From contig CM045987.1 in the NCBI GenBank assembly GCA_025175895.1, forward strand, positions 37,660,113-37,724,112: a stretch of DNA of 64,000 nucleotides, read 5' to 3'. This DNA is from Wurfbainia villosa (Eukaryota > Streptophyta > Magnoliopsida > Zingiberales > Zingiberaceae). The notes under the pieces are model-generated. The model did not search any database. It was not told where the DNA came from and saw nothing but the letters and a program-made list of their open reading frames with translations. Numbering within the stretch: position 1 is the first letter of the stretch; each line of letters starts with the position of its first letter. Positions 22,193 to 32,982 of the stretch are shown here, one piece after another. Position numbers and translations under genes: made by a program.

Positions 22193-24120
22193 ATGGGTTT
22201 AGGGTGTGCCAACCTTGATTGGATGGGTAGTTAACTCAACCATGGCAAAGGTGGCATTTTAGGTCATTTTCAAGGTTATGGCTACCTTGGGAATGTGGTT
22301 TGATTAAAATCCTAAAGGTTTTTAGGATGTGCCAGTATTAATTATGAGTATTGATAAAATGATCGAATTGGCACAATTTAGGATTAGAGGTTTTGTTTTG
22401 TGTGTCATTTTGGGTTTTTGGCACACTAGGGAGATTAGGTTAATATGGCAAAATATGATTAATCCCAACAAATGGAAATTAATATTAAAATTTAGGTATT
22501 ATTATACCTATATATTTTATATGTCATGCTTTGATTGCCATATGCCATGTCATGACATCATGTTTACTTTTATCATTTAAATGTCATGATCATGCTTAGA
22601 ATTAAGTTTTAAATGTCATGTGTTTTTAGATTTTATCACATGCCATGACATCATGATCATTGGCCATGATTTATTTTGCTATCATTATGCCATGATCATT
22701 TTTATGCATTTAATTTGATTAAAATTGATTTAAGAACTATGACATGACTTGGAGTCCCATTTATAAGGGAATCAAGTAGAGTTGCCTTAGAAAAATGCAT
22801 GAAACCCTAGTTTAGGAAGAACAAAATCCACATCTCACATCCAATTGATATGTATGTGTATTTATGCACCATAGATACATGTGAGATGCTAGGATATGAG
22901 TTGAGTTCAAGGTGCATAGTTTTTGCATCTAGTTGAACCAAAACTCATCTAATTTTATTGGTGGATCATTGGGAAAGCTTGTGTACAAGTCATGTACTTA
23001 GAGCCCAAGGAATATGATCCAAAATAAGGTTTTGAAATCATTTTAAAATCAATTTAGAAAACCTTGGTGAAGTCTATCTTTTGATAGCAATCACCATTGA
23101 TGAAGTTGATACAAAATAGGGCCAAAACATTGAAAATTTCAATGGTTTTGAGTTTTGTATCAAACTCACTATTTTATGGGCAAAATATTTTTCAAACATT
23201 TTTCACCCATTGTTTTGGTCATAAGTATTATACGTATCAAATTTCGTGATTTTTCGATATACGTATAATTAGTTATGATTTTCTGAAATTGGATTCTGAT
23301 AGTTGAATTTCGAAAAATTACTACTATCAGCCATTGGTGGCGGATCGATGATGTATGTAATCGAATCGATTCTTGTCAAGAGTCGACTGCCAGGTCTGAT
23401 TTCGGGTTGATAAGGTTGTTTAGCCCTTTTTCAGCCATGGTAAAGGTCCCTAACCACTCCTAATCCTAGGATATGCTTTGGGAAGCATTATGAAGGGTGA
23501 AAATTCATTGGATATGGATTTGGAGAGGTGTTAGGTCAAAGTATCAATTTGAGGTGGTGGAAAGTTCAATGTTGAATTTCCAACCTTAATTTTGATGGTT
23601 TAGAGTTTCTATTGGCTTAGGGACTCCCCAAGGACATTGTTGGTGCAATGGTCAAGGGGGAGCAAGCCTTTAGCGGGAGGTATCCATCTTGGGATGATGG
23701 ATGTGTTTTTCTCCTTGAAAAGGAGAAGTTATTGGGAAAGTATCATCAATTGGGAAAATTGATGATTTTTGATACCCAATTTGGAAATTTGGAGAGTGAA
23801 TAGGATTGCCTCTCTTGAGTGATATGGGACTTATCACTATGAAGATGGTAGGCATCCGAGATATTTTTAAATCAAGGGGGAGATTGTAAGATCTCATTGG
23901 GACATGAGACATTGACCTCCTTGGAGAGATAACCTTTTTGATGTTAGTCAAAAAGGGGGAGAATGTTTGGGAGAACATTTGGTTTACATTTTCACTTGAA
24001 TGTTTGGGGGAGAACATTTGGTGAGTATTTACCAATTTGGGATAATTGGTAAGGGATTTGAGTTAGTGTTTTAACCCATGATTTGATTTGGTTTTTGTCA
24101 AACATCAAAAAGGGGGAGAT
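22193..24120 (+). other. Element T body 2 noncoding tail and polypurine tracts
   Basis: Nearly identical to 16865-18792. The same TCATGA-rich and inverted TACGTAT motifs are present. Purine tracts occur at about 23654, 23876, 23953 and 24005, with the final AAAAAGGGGGAGAT ending at 24120. No gene is visible; the minus-strand frame at 23670-24035 has no protein-like features. Confidence 0.75.
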
Positions 24121-25723
24121 TATTGGTGCAATCGGCCCAGGTCACGATTGACCAGACTCGAGTTTGACTCGAGTGATGTTTTGATGTTTGACAAAGGGAT
24201 TTGACAAAATGGATTGACATTGATGTTGGACATTGATGTCGGTTAATATGTTGGGGAGATTGTTTATACAATCGACCCAGGTTATAATTGACTTTGATGG
24301 TTGACTAGGGTTGAACATGTGATTATGGGAAAGTCCAAGCATGGGTCTTGGCAAATGGAAAGTCCAACATGGTTTGGCAAAGGAAAAGTCCAACATGGGT
24401 TGACAAGGAAAAGTCCAAGCATGGGTCTTGGCAATGTAAAAGTCCAAGCATGGGTCTTGGCAATGTAAAGTCCAACATTGGTTAGCAAGGAAAGTCCAAG
24501 CATGGTCTTGGCATGAAAAGTCCAACATGGGTTGGCAAGGGAAAGTCCAAGCTTGAGTCTTGGCATTTGAGAAGTCCAAGGGTTTGATATTGGCAGCGTA
24601 AAGTCCAAGCGGGAGTCTTGGCAGCATAAGTCCAATGGTTGGCGGCGTAAAGTCCAAGCGGAGTCTTGGCGGCGTAAGTCCAATGTGCCTTGGCGGTGTA
24701 GACACCGTTAGCATGACATAGCCGATGGAAGCACCTGGAAGCTAGCGCGATGGATGAACAAGTCATGGATGACTTGGAGGGATCCGAGAGGCATGAGGCT
24801 GATGGAGGTGGCTAGAAGGCTTAGGTCTAGGCTAAGGGTGGTCTAGCAAGTATGGGGGCACCATACTTGGGTTAAAACCTCATTCTTGAGGTTGGCAGTC
24901 GACTGGCATTATGGCCGGTTCGACTGCCGTGAGTCGACTTGAGTTCGACTGCCAGGTTAGAGCTGGGATTGCTTCAGCGACCGCTCATGGAGCACGATTG
25001 ATGGCTCGCACGATCGCTAAGGGATGGTAGTCGATCGCTACCGAGTGTCGAGCACGAACGCCCGTGAGCCGATCGGGCGCGACTACACGGCGCTACGATC
25101 GCCAAGAGATCCGCTGGAGTTTTTCCAAGATGGATCGATCCGTTGTCTCCACGACACAGCGGGCATCACCGACCGTGACTTATGGCAGTCGACTGATAGG
25201 CGGAAATCTAGCCCGATGCAGGTTATAAAGGCAGCTCGGAAGAAGGATTTTAGAAGCGATTTCTTGGACGTTTTTGAGGCGATTTGCTGCTGCACATCAG
25301 GGTCTTCAACCACGATTCAAGCGATCAACAAGCAAGCGATCTAAACAGTTTTTGTAAAGTGTTCTTTACTTCTCTTGTTGTATTTCCTATTATATTTGCT
25401 TGTTGTATTTAGATTATTATTGTAATCTTATTGTAAGAGGTTTCTCCACCTCCGACTTGTGTCGAGAAGGAGTTATTTGATAGTGGTGTGTGTTTGGCAT
25501 CGCTAGGGCTCGTTTGAGCCCGATCCGTGGAGTAGGAACTGTTACGGTTCTGAACCACGTTATATCATCGTGTTCGTGTGTGATTGTATTTCGTGTATTG
25601 CTTTTATTATTATTATTCCGCTGCGCTAACACGAATTGTAGACAAGCATGCGAACGTTTTCCATTTACGTACGGGTCACACGCTATTCACCCCCCCCCTC
25701 TAGCGGGCGTCTAATCCCTAACA
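24121..25723 (+). repeat. Element T LTR 3
   Basis: 1603 bp, starting TATTGGTGCAATCGG and ending CCTAACA before the CAACT duplication. The minisatellite spans about 24333-24690 and the TATA box is at 25222-25230. It agrees with LTR 1 except in the GTCGAC/CGATCG-rich U3 block (about 24975-25180). Confidence 0.93.
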
Positions 25724-25728
25724 CAACT
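25724..25728. repeat. Target site duplication CAACT, right copy
   Basis: Matches 13461-13465 exactly. No copy is expected or seen around the central LTR, which is flanked by polypurine tract and PBS instead. Confidence 0.88.
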
Positions 25729-26326
25729 CTCAGATCGACCACATGTACATGTGACAATAATGACTTAACAGCAGGTTCTCCCAGGACCCCGAGATACCGA
25801 GGCTACCAGACTTTCCACCCCATCCACCATACTAGAGATATGCTTCGCTTAAGTCTAGGGGGCTCCAAATTTTGATTTATTTTGTTTCTAGCAGTAGTTT
25901 CTTTCCTGTCATTTGCATTTGTTTTAGTTAGCATTCATTTGTTCATACATAGGGTTTTTAGTTTCGTTAGTACTTAATTTTTGCTATCTTTAAGTTTCCT
26001 CAATAGCATTTTTAGAGTTTTCTTTTATAAGTTGTTTCTATGGGTAGCTTAGCTTTATTTACCACGTGGTATTTTATTTTATTTACTCTAATGAATGTTC
26101 TAGTCTTACAGTGGTTGGCTTTTATTTTACACATACACATGACGAACTTTATGAAAGGGAGAATCTACTACATACCTAGTTATGATTCATCTAAGTAGTT
26201 TAGTACTTTCGAATCCACAAGTGACCCTAGATTTAGCATTTTAGTTACTGGAGATGCTCAGATTGTGTAAGCTCATTCGGAAAAATCAAAATCCTAGTGA
26301 GTCGAGAAATAAAAAAAAGGAGAGAG
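25729..26326 (+). other. Athila 3' internal region, interrupted
   Basis: Directly after the CAACT duplication the ATHILA frame can be followed briefly (SQIDHMYM) and then ends in stops. The 'ATGCTTCGCTTAAGTCTAGG' segment (25839-25858) resembles the conserved sequence after the ORF in Athila-type elements. The rest is T-rich noncoding DNA without recognisable genes. It is cut at 26326 by the LTR start of copia element F. The Athila 3' LTR is not in the window. Confidence 0.5.
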
Positions 26327-26650
26327 TGTAGGGAATTGCTTCCCTCTTTGGTTGCTCGTGCATGGCGATCCTATCTACGTTGCTGGATTAAAAAAAATTA
26401 ATCCTTGACGAAGACAGATTATCCAAGAAACCGATCCATCATCGTGCTATTCAATTCGAGTGGTCTCTTGAACAAACTTGTTGTTTAAGCAACCAAATTC
26501 TTTTCCTCGATTAGTTACGGAATAGATGATGTACGGATCACCGATTTTTGTATTTATCTTCGGGGTCCAAGTAAATTAACCACATGCATTATACAAAAGA
26601 ACTAAATAAAAAAAACAAGATTATACTTCTTGTATACCTCTTGATATTCT
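26327..26650 (-). mobile_element. Copia element F, first piece of its split 3' LTR
   Basis: Starts TGTAGGGAATTGCTTCC, the counterpart of TGTTGGTGTTGATCC in the related LTRs. It continues collinearly through the 'gtacggatcaccgattttt' block to 'CCTCTTGATATTCT' at 26650. The LTR resumes at 40926, 51256 and 60785 after three insertions. It interrupts Athila at 26326, where the left flanking 5-mer is GAGAG; the right flank is outside the window. Confidence 0.75.
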
Positions 26651-27470
26651 CGTTGGACACTTCGGCCACAAAAACTGCCTTTTTACGTTGCAAAAACCTC
26701 GGAAGTCAGCCACATATCAGTGAGAAGATTAATAAAATAAATTCATGTACATGTTTAGAAAACCTAGATCTACCTTAGATCTACATGAGAAGAGCGTTAC
26801 CCTTGTAGCGACGCCCTTCGCTTATCCCGCTCGTCCAAACGCTTTGTCGGATCTCGTAGAGTGTCAAGTGTACACTCCTCTACATGTATCCACACGGACA
26901 AAAGGTGGAGAAGACCACTTAGAGTGTGCTAGCACCCATGGAGGTCACGGCAATGGAGGATAAGGGAGAGAGCAAGAGAGGAGAGGAGGAAGAAGATGAA
27001 ATCAATTCACCACTAACTCATTCATTCCTTGGCCGGACACATTAAGGAGGGATAAATACCTCCATGTAATACCAAGAGTCATGGCTCTTAGTCTCCCTCA
27101 TGAGGTGGCACACCATGATGTGTCCATGATGATGTGGAACATCATCATTGGTCGACTCCTTTGCCAAGTCACCATGAAGTGGCATGTGGTCAAGTCAAAC
27201 ATGACCCTTCATCTTCCCTCTCAAGTCAAGTCAAACTTGACCACTTATCTCCCAAGGTTAATCAAATCCAACCTTTCATTCAAGTAAATTTAATTTAATG
27301 AATCTCTATTCTTTAGTTTAAATTGACTCCATGAATCAAATCTAAATTAGACTCATATAACACTTGAATCAAATTGAGTCCAACTCAATTAGTCTAATTT
27401 GGATTACTCTTAATCCAATTTGGTTCATCACATGAACCTAATCCTCTTGGTCCATCATATGAACCTAATC
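26651..27470 (-). repeat. Element C 3' LTR, first part
   Basis: From 26797 it matches the other C LTR (from 39259) almost base for base, including 'TTACCCTTGTAGCGACGCCC'. It begins CGTTGG, probably a decayed TGTTGG. Element D interrupts it at 27471. The plus-strand frames at 26745-26963 and 27081-27287 are not protein-like. Confidence 0.75.
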
Positions 27471-28679
27471 TGTAGGGTCGATGGTGGCCGACTAGAGGGG
27501 GGTGAATAGCCTTTATCGTAGACGGTAGAAGTTGTTCGTTCGTTGCTTGTCTACAAGTAACGTTAGCACAAGCGGAATATACTAATAAAGAACAATAAAG
27601 ATAAGCAAGATACCAAACAATGCTAACAAGGGATGTAACGTGGTTCACGACCTTGCCGCTAGTCCACGACCCGATTCGTCCAAGGTGAATCACTCCTTTG
27701 CCAAATCCACTAGATCTCTCCTTTGCACCAAGCTAGGTGGAGGTAACCTTTTACACAAGAATCACTCCTCTTACAATATGATGTAAATAAGCTCAAGTAA
27801 GAGGATGGAAAGACTTTAGGGAACTTTGGGAGAGTTTAGAGCATGAACATTAGACTCCCAAAGGCCCTCACCCCTCCTCTTTATAGAAGAAGAGGGTTTC
27901 TTCCCATAGACACATGATCAGTCGACTGATGCCCCGATCAGTCGACTGATCTCGTAGCCGTTGCCCAATAATGGCTGCTTCCACATTGGATTCCATCCAA
28001 CGGCTCCCACATCAGTCGATTGATATTACCATCAGTCGACTGTTTTTGCTATCAGTCGAGTGCCGGAAGCGAGCACTCCATTTTGTGCCCGAAACCCTTG
28101 AGACCAGTCGATTGATGCCTTCATCAGTCGACTGCCAATCCATGGCAGTCGACTGTTGGCACATGAACTGGACTCGAACACTAGTTGAGTCACAGTCGAC
28201 TTAGAGTAGTCGACTCCCATTACATGGCAGTCGACTGGTGTCAGGAAATCCCATCTGACACTTAGCCAATTGGCCAAGTTCCACCTAAGCGCACTACCCC
28301 TTCCCGAGTTACATCGCTCACTCTCATCCCTTGGAGTCCCTCGCCTTTGAAGTTATCTTCATCCGGTCACGTCACTCGAATGCGCCAAGCGCATGGCTCT
28401 GCAGCGCCATCCTTCGTGTCTCCCCCTGAAGTCTACTTCCTCCGGCTTCACTCCAATCTCCTCGTCCTGCGGTCCCTCGGATGCTCCAAGCGCACGACTT
28501 TCGCAAAGCTATCCTTCACCGAATCAAGGACCGAGTCATGAGAGGTGAAACTCGCCAATGCTCCATGTGTGAATTACTAAGTCCTACAAGACTCTAATGC
28601 ACATATCAAATCCAAATATCCTAACTTAAACCCTTTGTCACACACATCAAAACCATATCACGGGTTGATTGCCCTATCA
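27471..28679 (-). repeat. Element D 3' LTR
   Basis: Starts (plus view) TGTAGGGTCGATGG and ends GCCCTATCA. It contains a block of CAGTCGACTG palindromes (about 27920-28250) and a minus-strand TATA-like TTCTATAAAG (27879-27888). The strand-read C-tract 'GGGGGGTGAATAG' corresponds to the C-tract seen in B and T LTRs. Confidence 0.9.
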
Positions 28680-29997
28680 ATCTCCCCCTTTTTGATGTGT
28701 GGCAATCCGTTTAAGTTAGGTAAACATTTGAAAAAAATATTATGGTAAAAAAGCACGTAAATAAACATCATTAACAACTCTCCCCCTTAATACATGAAAC
28801 TCCCCCTAAATGCAATTCTCCCCTTACTTAAACATGCATATTTCTCCCCCTTTGACACCATCACAAATATTAAACAAGGTTTATATAAGCATGACATCAA
28901 TTCTAGGGAACAAAATTTACCAAAACATGCCTTAAATTTGATAAAAGAAGTTACTGGGCATGTTATCAGTCGATCAGTCGACTGGCACTTAAATTTCGGA
29001 TTTTTTTTTATTTTCAGGGTGAAATTCAGAAATGCATTAAAAATTCTACAAAATTCAAAAAATCATGAAATTTGAGGAACAAATTTATTTTAAGCTCCTT
29101 TATTAGTGAAAAATATTTTTCATGAAAAAACTTGTATTTTTGAAAATTAGCCAAAAATCCAAAAGCTTCAAAACAACTAGGTTTTTGATCAAGTTAGTAT
29201 CAATTTTAACAACTAGTTTTGCTTTTGATTGTTTCAAAACATGAACACACAGATTTTAAAGTAAGAAAATGTTTTTGAAACATATGAAATATCCAACCAT
29301 GATCTTTAGGCAATATGTCTATGAATTAAACATAAGCCTTCCTCATGATTGGTCTATTATTGCTATTTTGATACTTTAAATGACCATCTAAATGTCATAG
29401 GAATTAGTGGATTATTAGTATCATCCTATCATCTCACCCATGCTAAATTTTCAATCAAGGTAGCCTATGGTGAGTGTGAGATGTATCCTAAAGGTATTCG
29501 TATATACTTAACGTTCAATTTCATGCAATTCTACCCAAGGTTAAGTATCATCCTACCAACCTACATGATCATAAAGACATATATGAATTAATTTTATATT
29601 ATGATTATGAAATCAAAGTTTTAATCATGTATTGAGTATAAATTATGATAAGAAGTCAAATATCACCTAGAGCATGATTTGAAACTCTAATGCCCATGAC
29701 TATGTGCCAAATATCAAGATCATAAATCATGATTGCAAACATGTGTAACAATTATATTAACCATCATGATTTAAGCATCATTATCAATTTATGGGCACAT
29801 TATCATCACCCAACACTATGCTAAAAATGTATAGGTCATGAGTATCAACATAACACTAAGTGTTGAGCATGATTTAAACTATTAATGGGTGCACTATCAT
29901 TACCCAACACTATTTAAAAAATTTTGTCCCATCATCCTAAGTCAACCAAAAATGTGATATAGGTAAATTTCATATGGTTGACTATCCTAGGGTTTTC
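28680..29997 (-). other. Element D noncoding tail with multiple polypurine tracts
   Basis: In minus orientation this follows gag and precedes the 3' LTR. The tract next to the LTR reads CAAAAAGGGGGAGAT (28680-28694). Further GGGGGA or GGGGAG tracts are complementary to positions near 28782, 28803, 28820 and 28844. The rest is A/T-rich with ATCATGATT-like motifs and one GATCAGTCGACTG at 28973-28985. No gene is seen; frames at 28794-29075 and 29349-29591 are not protein-like. Confidence 0.75.
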
Positions 29998-31706
29998 CTA
30001 ACCCTTAAGGATGGATTTAGGAACCCAAAACAAGTTCTTTCCTATTGGGTTCACTAAAAATTCCTTAGGGATCCATTTTCTAGCTATTGTTTTCTTTTTA
30101 TCTTGACCCCTAGAGATTAAACATTTATAGGTCTTTTCATTTTTATTTTCCTTATATCCTAGGCCTTTCTTATTGAAGCTTTCCTTTTGGCTCCCTATGA
30201 TCATGTTAAGTGTGTTGGAGCCTATTGTAAACTTTTCTAGGGCCTTGGTTAAATGATCTACTTTCTCTCTTAAAGCCCTATTTTCATCCATACATGCATC
30301 ATGAACATCAAATGGAATATAGTCATGTGAGCATGCATCATCATGACTAGAAGAAATATTATCATTAATAGTTAAGCATGCTTTTTCTAATTTTTCTTCT
30401 AAGTCCTTAATTTTATCTAGCATGCATTTGTTCTTTTTCTTTGCCCTAAACAAGTCCTTAGTGAGGCTAGAAATCATGGAAACTATTTTATGGGTTGAGA
30501 GATTCATTACCATAGTCTCCATGTCTTCTTCTTCTTCGGATGAGGATGGTGAAGAAGCTCCCCCTTCACTAGAGCTCTCCTCACTTGTGCTTGATCTTTC
30601 TTGTTCGGAGGAGGAGGTTTCTTGGTCATCAAACGCCATCAAAGCAAGGTTGGTGACAAAAGCATTCTCCTCTTCCGATGATGATGATGATGAAGAGGGG
30701 TCATCCCATGTCCTTGCCTTTAGTGCCTTGGCCTTCTTCTCCTCTTCCTTCTTCTTGCTCCCCTTCTTCTTCTTTTCTTCTTTCTTTCTCCTCTCTTCTT
30801 TGCTCTTGTTTAGGAGAGGACAATTATCCCTTATGTGTCCCTCTCCTTGGCAATTATAGTAAATTACCTTCCCCCTTGGTCTTCTTCTCCTATCATTAGA
30901 TTTATTAAATTTAAAACCTTTTAATGCACGCCTTACCTTCCTTACCATGTATGCTTCTTCTGTGTTATCCATGGAGGAAGAGGAGGATACTTCATCGGAG
31001 GAGGAGGGAGTCTCCATCTTCTTCTTTTTCCCTTTATTTTCTACTAGGGCTACTCCTCTTGATGGCTTGATACTTGATTCTTCAATTACTCCCTCAAGCC
31101 TTGTTTCATGGAGCTCCATGGTTGAGAAGAACTCATCCAAAGTGCTCACTTCAAAGTTCTTTGACATGTAGAAGGAGTCCACCATTGAGCTCCATTTCGA
31201 TGACCGAGGAAAGCATCGATTTCTTTCATAAGCATATCCCAGTTCGAAAGACTTTCTCCTACACTTGTTAGCCCAATTAAAATTTCATTAAATCGAGAGT
31301 GTAGTGAGGTTACCTTTTCTCCCTTTTCAAGTTTGATATTCGTTAGTTGGGAGCGGAGGAGGTCTCTCCTTGCAAGCTTGACCTCCGAAGTACCTTCATG
31401 AAGCTCTACTAGCTTCTCCCACATCTACTTGGCACTTGCACACTCCCCTATCCGATTCACTTCTTGTTGGGGGAGTACATTGTAAAGGTGATGTTTGACT
31501 TTTGAGTTAGCCAAGTACTCTTCCCTTTGCCTCTTATTCCACCTACCCTTCTCGATTGGCTTCCCTTCTTCATCGCTAAGTATCTCAAAACCATTTTCCA
31601 TTATTAATAAAATTTCGAAGTCGGTTTCGAAAAATACCTCCACTCGCTTCTTCCACCAAGCGAATTCCCCCTCGAACTTCGGCTGATGAATATTAGAGTC
31701 GGCCAT
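29998..31706 (-). pseudogene. Element D gag pseudogene with altered zinc knuckle
   Basis: Begins at the ATG at 31706 near the PBS. The first 93 codons read as a UBN2/DUF4219-like copia gag ('FEGEFAWWKKRVEVFF'). A TAG stop lies at 31425-31427, then the same frame continues ('MWEKLVELHEGTSEVK'). A frameshift at about 31185-31230 leads into a 395-codon frame (31185-29998). That part holds Ser/Glu- and Lys-rich regions and one zinc knuckle at about 30842-30880. Its first Cys is replaced by Tyr (YYNCQGEGHIRDNC), which should weaken zinc binding. Coiled-coil-like segments follow, and the end is 'NLFWVPKSILKG'. The frame ends where protease would begin in an autonomous element. Confidence 0.88.
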
Positions 31707-31753
31707 CTCTTGATGAAGTTCTTGTTGTGGCGGTTAGTCCTCGACAAGCGACT

Positions 31754-31767
31754 TGGCTCTGATACCA
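31754..31767 (-). other. Element D primer binding site (iMet type)
   Basis: Minus-strand TGGTATCAGAGCCA, two bases inside the 5' LTR boundary at 31770. Confidence 0.9.
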
Positions 31768-31769
31768 CT

Positions 31770-32977
31770 TGTAGGGTCGATGGTGGCCGACTAGAGGGAG
31801 GTGAATAGCCTTTATCGTAGACGGTAGAAGTTGTTCGTTCGTTGCTCGTCTACAATTAACGTTACCGCAAGCCGAATATGCTAATAAAGAACAATAAAGA
31901 TAAGCAAGATACCAAACAATGCTAACAAAGGATGTAACGTGGTTCACGGCCTTGCTACTAGTCCACGACCCGATTCGTCCAAGGTGAATCACTCCTTTGC
32001 CAAATCCACTAGATCTCTCTTTTGCACCAAGCTAGGTGGAGGTAACCTTTTACACAAGAATCACTCCTCTTACAATATGATGTAAATAAGGTCAAGTAAG
32101 AGGATGGAAAAACTTTAGGGAACTTTGGGAGAGTTTAGAGCATGATCATTAGACTCCCAAAGTCCCTCACCCCTCCTCTTTATAGAGGAGAGGGTTTCTT
32201 CCCATTGACACAGGATCAGTCGACTGATCCCGTAGCCATTGCCCAATAACGGCTGCTTCCACATTGGATTCCATCCAATGGCTTCCACATCAGTCGATTG
32301 ATATTACCATCAATCGACTGTTGGAGCTATCAGTCGAGTGTCGGAAGCGAGCACTCCATTTTGTACCCGAAACCCTTGAGACCAGTTGACTGATGCCTTC
32401 ATCAGTCGATTGATGGTCTCATAGTCGACTTCCAATCCATGGCAGTCGACTGTTGGCACATGAATCGGACTCGAAAACTAGTCGAGTCACAATCGACTTT
32501 GAGTAGTCGACTACCATTACATGGTAGTCGACTGGTGTCGAGAAATCCTATATGACACTTAGCCAATTGGCCAAGTTTCACCTAAGTGCACTACCCCTTC
32601 TCGGGTTACTTTCGCTCACTCTCATCCCTTGGAGTCCCTCTCCTTTGAAGTTATCTTCGTCCGGTCATGTCCCTCAGATGTGCCAAGCGCACGACTCTGT
32701 AGCGCCATCCTTCACGTCTCACCTTGAAGTCAACTTCCTCTGGCTTCACTCCAAACTCCTCGTCCGACGGTCCCTCGAATGCTCCAAACACACGGCTTCC
32801 GCAAAGCTATCCTTCACCGACTCAAGGACCAAGTCATGAGAGGTGAAACTCACCAATGCTCCATTTGTAAATTACTAAGTACTGTAAGACTCCAACACAC
32901 ATATCAAATCCAAACATCCTAACTTAAACCCTTTGCCACACACATCAAAACCATATCACGGGTTGATTGCCCTAACA
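31770..32977 (-). repeat. Element D 5' LTR
   Basis: Counterpart of 27471-28679: starts TGTAGGGTCGATGG and ends GCCCTAACA. The palindrome cluster is about 32215-32540 and the TATA-like CTCTATAAAG is at 32178-32187 (minus strand). It differs from the other copy by scattered substitutions and a few indels. Confidence 0.9.
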
Positions 32978-32982
32978 TAATC

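Larger units (their letters stand above)
13466..25723 (+). mobile_element. Element T: three-LTR tandem gag-only retrotransposon
   Basis: Order is LTR (13466-15064), body (15065-18792), LTR (18793-20386), body (20387-24120), LTR (24121-25723). A perfect 5-bp duplication CAACT lies at 13461-13465 and 25724-25728, so the whole composite occupies one insertion site. The central LTR serves as the 3' LTR of body 1 and the 5' LTR of body 2. Each body has PBS, gag, a noncoding tail and a polypurine tract, and neither contains pol. Unequal recombination between LTRs of sister copies is the usual explanation. All three LTRs start TATTGG rather than the canonical TGTTGG. Confidence 0.93.
27471..32977 (-). 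mobile_element. Element D: gag-only LTR retrotransposon with perfect TSD
   Basis: Two LTRs (27471-28679 and 31770-32977) flank a 3.1-kb body. The 5-bp duplication TAATC is perfect (27466-27470 and 32978-32982), and the uninterrupted site is present in the other C LTR (about 39932-39940). In minus orientation the order is 5' LTR, iMet PBS, gag, long noncoding tail, polypurine tracts and 3' LTR. No pol motif is present. It belongs to a different LTR family from B and T but has the same architecture. Confidence 0.93.

Noticed and set aside
30422..30859. 145-aa plus-strand Ser/Phe-rich ORF
   Set aside because: It is the antisense shadow of the acidic/Lys-rich part of element D gag.
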